From: Fervidobacterium sp.
GTDB lineage: Bacteria > Thermotogota > Thermotogae > Thermotogales > Fervidobacteriaceae
Reading direction: 5' to 3'
NCBI GenBank assembly: GCA_003522805.1
Contig: DPIB01000180.1
Span: forward strand, 1 to 5,294
Length of the DNA: 5,294 bases
The notes beneath the pieces are model-generated. The model had not been told where the DNA came from and did not search any database. It saw only the letters and a list, made by a program, of their open reading frames with translations. Of this stretch, positions 1-4,574 are shown one piece after another (within the stretch, counting starts at the first letter, position 1; each line of letters starts with the position of its first letter). The translations under genes and the position numbers were made by a program.

Positions 1-1614
1 CTCAAGAAGAAGGATATAAAGAATTTCAAATCACATTTTAAAAAAATATTTCCGGAACTTGAAAAGACGAATGAAGATGCGGCTAGAATATTTAAGCCAT
101 TAGTTGCACATCTTTCCGAGACGGACATTGATACATTCAAACAACTGATACCAGATATCGAAATGCTGTTGAACTTTGCGGCGCAGGAAGGAATAATGTT
201 GGACATTATAGAAATAGTTAGCAAGGATTTGGAAGCGGGGAGAATGATCAACCCGGATGTCTATGCTCCCTTCTTAAAATCGAGATTTGAAAAGCTTCTT
301 CTTAAAAGACTTTCTTCGAGTAGTGAAGAAGATCTAATTATCGAGTATTTTTTGGGTGAAGACAAGATTGAAGCTATCAAAAAATATGGCGTAGATGCCT
401 TAATTTTTTATTTTGAGAACTCCACAGTTGATGATGTTGAGAAATTGAAATTTCTAAACGAGATTAAAAAACTGGAAGATGACGTCTTAAAAGGTACGGC
501 CCTCTCTTTTATAGGTGACATATATCTTAAGATGGGAAACTTTAAGTTGGCTTTGGAATACTACAAAAGATCTATCGAAACATTTCCTGAATTGGCGAAA
601 TTCGTGAAATCTGTTCTAGATGATCTGAGAACAAAGCTTGATTCTGACATAGATGGAGTGTTTCAAGAAGTAAAAGATTACCTTATGGAACACAAAGAGT
701 TTTTCGCAGATATATCAAAAGAATTTGATGTCAAAGAACTAAGACAGCTTTACTTATTATCTGATTCCGACTTTGCAAAGTATGTAAGCGCAGTATTCTT
801 ATCCGACCTGGATAAGGCTAAGTCAAGAAAGCTACTTGAAAGTATATCGAATGTTGATAAACTCCCATTCTATAACTTCAGATATGCGAAACTACTTGAA
901 GATTCGGAAGACCAAGATGAGCTGAGAAATTCGTTTCAACTCCATTTGGAAGCTTGTAAAAGAAATGTTAAAACTGGTGATATGTTACTCAATGTCTATC
1001 CATTCGACGGTTTCTATCCTTCGGAATCGTTCGGAGACGAAAAAGACAAAATAGTGTGGGTTGGAAATATCTCTGAAAAGCACTCTGGTCTTGGAGTTAT
1101 CTCACCTGTTAGAATGTGGAGGAATAATGGGGAATTCTACTATGTTTATCCGTTCCCAAAAGCTGAAGTCCTCAAGGTATACAAGAAGAGATCAAAAGAT
1201 TTCAATCTCCCGAGTTTAATAGTCGAAAAGAACGAAATCTTGAAAGTTTTATATGACGTAGAAATGAACGATTTGAAGGTCTTAGAGGATTCTGAGAAAT
1301 TGATCAAGAATACTAGAAGTGCCTGTTCAGAAGTAAGGATAGGGTATTCTGAACAATCAAAGAATATACTAAGTTTCGAATTACTAAACACAGAAATCAA
1401 TATACAAGAAGCTCTTTCAGAATTCTCAAAAGGCATACTCTTTTATTTTGTCCCAGATTTTGGAAACAGAGAAGACATAGTTTGGTACTATCCATTGTTT
1501 AGGTTCATAAGGGATAAGAAAAGTGTCGATATTTTATTGAATGCACTAAAAGCGAAAAGAGTAAGACATTATGTTTTGACAAAGAATCTTAGGGCAGTTG
1601 TTTTTGAAAGATGA
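1..1614 (+). CDS. TPR-containing protein of unknown function (5' end missing)
   Basis: The reading frame is open from the first base to the TGA at 1612-1614, so the gene begins before the window and 537 residues are visible. Met codons such as the one at 163 are internal. I do not recognise the family. Bases 493-594 (visible residues 165-198) encode a textbook tetratricopeptide repeat, with Gly at TPR position 8, Tyr11, Ala20, Tyr24, Ser27 and Pro32. Such repeats usually bind protein partners. Most of the N-terminal two thirds is charged and helix-prone, rich in Lys, Glu, Asp and Leu. From about residue 330 the sequence changes to a more globular, aromatic-rich part (for example VWVGN, YYVYPFP and WYYPLFRF) that looks alpha/beta. 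No signal peptide or membrane segment is visible, so a cytoplasmic location is likely, though the true N-terminus is unseen. It lies 93 bases upstream of flagellin on the same strand. A flagellar accessory role is possible but is only guilt by association. Confidence 0.85.
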   Translation, partial: LKKKDIKNFKSHFKKIFPELEKTNEDAARIFKPLVAHLSETDIDTFKQLIPDIEMLLNFAAQEGIMLDIIEIVSKDLEAGRMINPDVYAPFLKSRFEKLLLKRLSSSSEEDLIIEYFLGEDKIEAIKKYGVDALIFYFENSTVDDVEKLKFLNEIKKLEDDVLKGTALSFIGDIYLKMGNFKLALEYYKRSIETFPELAKFVKSVLDDLRTKLDSDIDGVFQEVKDYLMEHKEFFADISKEFDVKELRQLYLLSDSDFAKYVSAVFLSDLDKAKSRKLLESISNVDKLPFYNFRYAKLLEDSEDQDELRNSFQLHLEACKRNVKTGDMLLNVYPFDGFYPSESFGDEKDKIVWVGNISEKHSGLGVISPVRMWRNNGEFYYVYPFPKAEVLKVYKKRSKDFNLPSLIVEKNEILKVLYDVEMNDLKVLEDSEKLIKNTRSACSEVRIGYSEQSKNILSFELLNTEINIQEALSEFSKGILFYFVPDFGNREDIVWYYPLFRFIRDKKSVDILLNALKAKRVRHYVLTKNLRAVVFER

Positions 1615-1627
1615 AAAGAGTTTAGGT

Positions 1628-1651
1628 TCAATACTACGTGGTAGTAGTTGA
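1628..1651 (+). other. Hairpin with 3-base loop after the TPR gene
   Basis: Bases 1628-1637 pair with 1641-1651 to form ten base pairs with one bulged G (1647) and the loop GTG. It lies 14 bases after the stop of the TPR gene and has no T-run directly behind it, so alone it is not an intrinsic terminator. It may protect the 3' end of the upstream mRNA or be a protein-binding inverted repeat in front of the flagellin gene. Confidence 0.35.
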
Positions 1652-1654
1652 TAT
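1628..1654 (+). promoter_or_regulatory. Weak candidate sigma-28 promoter for flagellin
   Basis: GTTGATAT (1647-1654) matches six of eight bases of the sigma-28 (FliA/SigD) -10 box GCCGATAT. Fifteen bases upstream, TCAA (1628-1631) matches three of four bases of the TAAA -35 core, at the expected spacing. Transcription would start near 1661. Flagellin genes are commonly read by sigma-28, which favours the idea, but the match is weak. TTGATA (1648-1653) could also be a -35 box of a housekeeping promoter, but no good -10 follows it. Confidence 0.22.
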
Positions 1655-1656
1655 GT

Positions 1657-1690
1657 AAGATACTATTTATTACTGATGAGTATCTTTTTT
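1657..1690 (+). terminator. Probable intrinsic terminator of the TPR gene
   Basis: AAGATACT (1657-1664) pairs with AGTATCTT (1679-1686) in a perfect 8-bp stem around a 14-base loop, and a run of six T covers 1685-1690. The stem is AT-rich, so termination may be partial or help may be needed. It ends five bases before the flagellin ribosome binding site, so flagellin would be read either by leak-through or from a promoter starting inside the hairpin. Confidence 0.45.
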
Positions 1691-1695
1691 GATAT

Positions 1696-1702
1696 GGAGG
1701 TG
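1696..1702 (+). promoter_or_regulatory. Strong ribosome binding site of flagellin
   Basis: GGAGGTG lies six to seven bases before the ATG at 1708 and is a near-perfect Shine-Dalgarno sequence, as expected for an abundant protein. The overlapping ATGGA (1694-1698) also fits the ANGGA core recognised by CsrA. Confidence 0.85.
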
Positions 1703-1707
1703 GGTTT

Positions 1708-2874
1708 ATGCGGATTAATCACAACTTGTCAGCTCTCAACTCTTGGAGGCAGATTACTCTCACAGACAACGATATGAAAAAGACACTTGAAAGGCTATCT
1801 TCTGGGTTGAAGATAAACAGAGCAAGTGATGATGCTGCTGGACTGGCGATTAGCGAAAAGATGAGAGGACAAGTTAAAGGGCTTGACATGGGTTCAAAAA
1901 ACGCTCAAGATGCTATTTCTCTGATCCAAACAGCAGAGGGTGCTTTAAGTGAGGTCCACTCTATTTTGCAGCGTATGAGGGAACTCTCAGTGCAAGCTGC
2001 TACAGATACAAACACGGATGTGGACAGATCTAACATTCAGTCGGAAATAGACCAGCTAAGAGATGAAATCGATAGGATAAGCAGGGCAACTGAATTCAAT
2101 ACAAAGAAGTTGCTCAACGGTAATCTGGAAAGTTTCAGGGCAGTTGCTGATGTTAAAGTAGTTGCGGAAGGAAACATAGACATGTCTGCTAGTGTTGTGA
2201 GTTCAAACGCAAGTGAAGGGACACTAATCATTGAGATTGGCCAATTCACAGGTACGACAACGAGCGAGCTTGATGCAAGGCTTGTCTTGGTCAAAGTTGG
2301 AGGTATAAGTCAGACTATAGTTACCTACTCTTTAGGGAGTGCAGTAATTGGCGGTATAAAAGTTTCTTGGAACACTACAAGGTTCGATATCAGCCAATTT
2401 GGTGATGCTTTACCGCAAGAAGCAGTAATCGATAGTGCTATAGCCCGCATAGAGAGCATAAACACGTCTGGAAACCAACTTGTATTTCAAATTGGTGCGA
2501 ACGAAGGTGCAAACATGATCGCCGGAATAGATGCAACCGATTCCAAGAGCCTTGGGTTGATTACATCGGTATTGAAAGTTACTACCCAAGACGCTGCAGA
2601 AAGAACCATCAGCGTAATCGATGGTGCTATTCATAAGATAAGCTCAATTCGTTCGCAGTTGGGAGCTATCCAAAATAGGTTAGAGCACACTATAGCAAAC
2701 CTCGGTGTTGCATCAGAAAACCTAACAGCCGCAGAGAGTAGAATAAGAGATGCGGATATGGCGCAGGAGATGATGCAGTTCACTAAGCAACAAATTTTAA
2801 TGCAGTCTGGCATGTCTATGATCGCCCAAGCTAATGCATTACCTCAGAATGTGCTTCAGTTACTAAGAGGCTGA
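1708..2874 (+). CDS. fliC: Flagellin, filament subunit
   Basis: This 388-residue protein is exported by the flagellar type III apparatus and polymerises into the filament. The N-terminal D0/D1 region (about 1-140) opens with MRINHNLSALNS and carries the conserved LSSGLKINRASDDAAGLAIS (30-49) and LQRMRELSVQ (87-96). The C-terminal D1/D0 region (about 290-388) contains the family signatures SQLGAIQNRLEHTIANL (316-332), AESRIRDADMAQEM (342-355) and the hydrophobic end VLQLLRG. QIGANEG (261-267) lies just before it. The central 145-290 is the variable, surface-exposed part and is rich in Val, Ile, Ser and Thr. There are no cysteines, as is normal for flagellins. The length lies between Bacillus Hag (about 300) and Salmonella FliC (about 495). 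The ATG is fixed by the strong GGAGGTG in front and by the typical flagellin N-terminus. A single-gene transcript is likely, given a hairpin terminator on each side. Confidence 0.97.
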   Translation: MRINHNLSALNSWRQITLTDNDMKKTLERLSSGLKINRASDDAAGLAISEKMRGQVKGLDMGSKNAQDAISLIQTAEGALSEVHSILQRMRELSVQAATDTNTDVDRSNIQSEIDQLRDEIDRISRATEFNTKKLLNGNLESFRAVADVKVVAEGNIDMSASVVSSNASEGTLIIEIGQFTGTTTSELDARLVLVKVGGISQTIVTYSLGSAVIGGIKVSWNTTRFDISQFGDALPQEAVIDSAIARIESINTSGNQLVFQIGANEGANMIAGIDATDSKSLGLITSVLKVTTQDAAERTISVIDGAIHKISSIRSQLGAIQNRLEHTIANLGVASENLTAAESRIRDADMAQEMMQFTKQQILMQSGMSMIAQANALPQNVLQLLRG

Positions 2875-2931
2875 TTCTAGCGATTAGAAATATTAGAAAT
2901 AGGTGAAGGTCATTGCACGAGTTACATAAAG

Positions 2932-2964
2932 AGAAGCGGGAGAGCCATCCCGCTTCTGCTTTTT
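2932..2964 (+). terminator. Flagellin terminator, between convergent genes
   Basis: AGAAGCGGG (2932-2940) pairs with CCCGCTTCT (2949-2957) in a perfect 9-bp GC-rich stem with an 8-base loop, followed two bases later by five T (2960-2964). It lies 57 bases after the flagellin stop and 7 bases beyond the panB stop on the other strand. Read from the panB side the same hairpin is followed only by CTTTATG, so it may stop panB transcripts as well, but less well. Confidence 0.9.
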
Positions 2965-2971
2965 CAAACAT

Positions 2972-3751
2972 CTAAAAGATATTCTTTTCACTTGGAAAGA
3001 TGCGATTTTTTACATCTTCTTTGTACTGAGTTACAGATTCTAGCATGATTCTATATGTATCTGCATACTTCTTCACAAATTTGAATTCTCCTTGACTTAA
3101 TCCTACAACATCGTGAAAGACTAGTACTTGTCCATCACAATACCTTCCTGCGCCTATACCTATCGTTGGGATTGATACAGATTCCGTGACTTCCTTTGCT
3201 ACTTCTTCCGTAACGAGCTCAAGTACTATCGAAAAGCATCCTGCATCTTCCAATGCTTTGGCATCTCTGAGCAGTTTTGCCCTGCTTTCTGCGGTCTTAC
3301 CTTGTACTCTATGTCCCCCAAGCAAGTTGATTGATTGAGGTGTGAAACCAAGATGTCCCATCACGGGTATACCTGCTGAGACTATTCTCCTGATTATCTC
3401 TGCAAATTCCTCCCCACCCTCAAGTTTTACAGAATTTGCCCCCGCTTTGAGCATCAATCCAGCGTTTTCAATGGCTTTTTCTGGACTAATCTCGTATGAT
3501 AAGAAGGGCATATCTCCAACTATAAATGCTTCTGGTGCACCTCTTCGTACTGCTTTGATATGTATTAGCATCTCTTCCATGCTAACAGGTACAGTGCTAT
3601 CATATCCGAGTACGACGTTCCCTAGTGAATCTCCTACCAAGAGTATGTCTACTCCTGATTCTGAGGCTATTCTTGATGATGGATAGTCATATGCAGTAAT
3701 CATGGTTATAGGTTCCTTACCTTTCATTTCTATTATCCTACGTATGTTCAT
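2972..3751 (-). CDS. panB: 3-methyl-2-oxobutanoate (ketopantoate) hydroxymethyltransferase
   Basis: PanB transfers a hydroxymethyl group from 5,10-methylene-tetrahydrofolate to alpha-ketoisovalerate, giving ketopantoate, the committed step towards pantothenate and CoA. It is a cytoplasmic, metal-dependent TIM-barrel enzyme. All key residues appear present, numbered from the ATG chosen here: metal-binding Asp41 in VGDSLGN, Asp80 in VGDMPF and Glu111 in VKLEGG; substrate Lys109; His133 in GHLGFTPQ; and catalytic Glu178 in LELV. IPTIGIGAGRYCDGQ near residue 200 is also a family hallmark. The length, 259 residues, is normal. The frame extends upstream to GTG codons at 3763 and 3760, but these lie inside the Shine-Dalgarno sequence, and the ATG at 3751 begins MNIRRI, as I recall Thermotogales PanB beginning. 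It is a lone gene, convergent with flagellin and divergent from sdaAB. No panC or panD is in view. Confidence 0.96.
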   Translation of the reverse strand: MNIRRIIEMKGKEPITMITAYDYPSSRIASESGVDILLVGDSLGNVVLGYDSTVPVSMEEMLIHIKAVRRGAPEAFIVGDMPFLSYEISPEKAIENAGLMLKAGANSVKLEGGEEFAEIIRRIVSAGIPVMGHLGFTPQSINLLGGHRVQGKTAESRAKLLRDAKALEDAGCFSIVLELVTEEVAKEVTESVSIPTIGIGAGRYCDGQVLVFHDVVGLSQGEFKFVKKYADTYRIMLESVTQYKEDVKNRIFPSEKNIF

Positions 3752-3756
3752 ATCCT

Positions 3757-3767
3757 TCACCACCTTT
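3757..3767 (-). promoter_or_regulatory. Ribosome binding site that fixes the panB start
   Basis: On the minus strand AAAGGTGGTGA matches the ideal AAAGGAGGTGA at ten of eleven bases. Its GGTGG core is eight bases before the ATG at 3751. The alternative GTG codons (3763-3761 and 3760-3758) lie within this element and could not use it. Confidence 0.75.
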
Positions 3768-3816
3768 GTCTAATAATTCTTCTGATAGTTCCATGATATC
3801 AATAATGGCATTATAA

Positions 3817-3844
3817 ATTATATCACAGATATAGATCTGTACAA
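3817..3844 (-). promoter_or_regulatory. panB promoter with extended -10
   Basis: Reading the minus strand, TGATATAAT (3825-3817) is a perfect extended -10 element (TGnTATAAT). TTGTAC (3844-3839) lies 16 bases upstream as a poor -35 that shares only TTG with the consensus. Transcription would start near 3810, giving a leader of about 60 bases. A second TATAAT at 3815-3810 overlaps the likely start region but has no -35 partner. Confidence 0.65.
3825..3840. promoter_or_regulatory. 16-bp palindrome, candidate operator
   Basis: ACAGATATAGATCTGT has perfect 6-bp inverted arms (ACAGAT and ATCTGT) around a 4-base centre. It fills most of the spacer between the panB -35 and -10 boxes and lies roughly 40 to 55 bases upstream of the expected sdaAB start. 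A dimeric regulator bound here would block panB and could activate sdaAB. The identity of such a regulator cannot be read from the sequence. Confidence 0.4.
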
Positions 3845-3864
3845 ATGCTCTAACTCTCTAAGTA

Positions 3865-3873
3865 TGTTATAAT
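3865..3873 (+). promoter_or_regulatory. sdaAB-sdaAA promoter, extended -10
   Basis: TGTTATAAT is a perfect extended -10 element (TGnTATAAT). No convincing -35 is seen 16 to 18 bases upstream, which extended -10 promoters can tolerate or which may point to an activator. Transcription would start near 3880, leaving a leader of about 32 bases, too short for a riboswitch. Confidence 0.65.
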
Positions 3874-3896
3874 TGTTATGTTGAGGAATATTTTGC

Positions 3897-3905
3897 AAGG
3901 GAGGT
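3897..3905 (+). promoter_or_regulatory. Ribosome binding site of sdaAB
   Basis: AAGGGAGGT contains GGAGG at 3900-3904, seven bases before the ATG at 3912, a strong and well-spaced Shine-Dalgarno sequence. Confidence 0.8.
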
Positions 3906-3911
3906 TTTTTA

Positions 3912-4574
3912 ATGGGACTACTTGAGGTAGCTGGACCTATAATGATCGGCCCATCAAGTTCACATACACTTGGTGCACTTAAAATTGCTCGATTCGTTTA
4001 CAAACTCATGGGGATTCCTCAAAGAGTAATCTTTGTGCTGCACGGCTCTTTTTCGATGACGTATTATGGACACGGTACCGATAGGGCACTGATTGCGGGG
4101 GCTTTGGGGTTAAAGCCTGACAGTTTCGATGTGAAAGATTCATATGAAATTGCTAAAATGTACGGATTAATGTATTCATTTGAGAGTGCAGATCTTGGTG
4201 ATGTTCACCCCAATACAGTTTTGATCAAAGCTTGGAAAGATGAGCTCTATAACGAAATAGAAGGTTCATCCATAGGCGGTGGCGCAATTAGAATTACCAA
4301 AATCAATGGTGTAGAGTGCTCTTTGAGTGGTGATTTCCCTGCAATAGTAATAGTTAATAAAGATAAGCCAGGGACTTTGAAAGAAATACTTGATTGTCTA
4401 AGTGTTAACATAGCCAACGTTTATCTCAGACGTATAAACGCACTAGAAGGGACGGCCTTAACAATCATTGAATTGGATGAAAATGTAAGTGATGAAGTTA
4501 TTCGTTGTCTAAAGAGTCTCAAGAATGTGACAGAGGTCTATTTTGTAAAACTTGAAGAAGGTGAAGCATTTTGA
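3912..4574 (+). CDS. sdaAB: L-serine dehydratase, iron-sulfur type, beta subunit
   Basis: This 220-residue protein is the beta subunit of the two-chain L-serine ammonia-lyase, which turns L-serine into pyruvate and ammonia in the cytoplasm. Family motifs are clear: GPSSSHT (13-19) near the N-terminus, HGSF (44-47), GHGTDRAL (53-60), HPNT (99-102) and GSSIGGGAI (118-126). Residues about 143-214 form a C-terminal ACT domain, starting at AIVIVNKDKPGTL, the kind of small-molecule-sensing module usual in Bacillus-type SdaAB. Whether it binds serine here is not shown. The length is normal. The ATG follows a strong GGAGG, and the N-terminus reaches GPSSSHT after 12 residues, slightly shorter than some relatives. 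It is first in an operon with sdaAA, whose TTG start overlaps its TGA stop. The 3' end of sdaAB also carries the sdaAA ribosome binding site. Confidence 0.95.
   Translation: MGLLEVAGPIMIGPSSSHTLGALKIARFVYKLMGIPQRVIFVLHGSFSMTYYGHGTDRALIAGALGLKPDSFDVKDSYEIAKMYGLMYSFESADLGDVHPNTVLIKAWKDELYNEIEGSSIGGGAIRITKINGVECSLSGDFPAIVIVNKDKPGTLKEILDCLSVNIANVYLRRINALEGTALTIIELDENVSDEVIRCLKSLKNVTEVYFVKLEEGEAF
4554..4564 (+). promoter_or_regulatory. Ribosome binding site that fixes the sdaAA TTG start
   Basis: GAAGAAGGTGA, inside the last codons of sdaAB, ends six bases before the TTG at 4571 and contains AAGGTGA, a good match to the GGAGGTGA ideal. No in-frame ATG or GTG lies between the preceding stop codon (4562-4564) and codon 25. 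Confidence 0.7.

Noticed and set aside
1146..1436. A 96-codon open frame on the minus strand inside the TPR gene
   Set aside because: It is antisense to a long continuous frame, has low-complexity Phe/Ser-rich content and no start signals.
2037..2813. Several short minus-strand open frames inside flagellin
   Set aside because: All are antisense shadows of a well-conserved gene without start signals or recognisable products.
2874..2890. Small inverted repeat TTCTA/TAGAA just after the flagellin stop
   Set aside because: Only five AT-rich pairs with no T-run; the strong terminator is 40 bases further on.
2913..2975. A 20-codon frame from TTG at 2913, preceded by AGGTGA
   Set aside because: It runs straight through the flagellin terminator stem, uses a weak start and encodes a featureless peptide. 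The GC-rich part is explained by the hairpin.
3342..3686. A 114-codon open frame on the plus strand inside panB
   Set aside because: It is antisense to a fully conserved panB, has no ribosome binding site and reads as a Ser/Pro-rich shadow of the real protein.
3738..3794. An 18-codon upstream reading frame (minus strand) overlapping the panB start
   Set aside because: The ATG at 3794 lies only about 16 bases from the predicted transcript start and has no Shine-Dalgarno sequence. The overlap follows from the panB ribosome binding site being read in another frame.
3880..3911. Possible riboswitch before sdaAB
   Set aside because: The predicted leader is only about 32 bases, too short for a glycine or other known riboswitch, and contains no hairpin.
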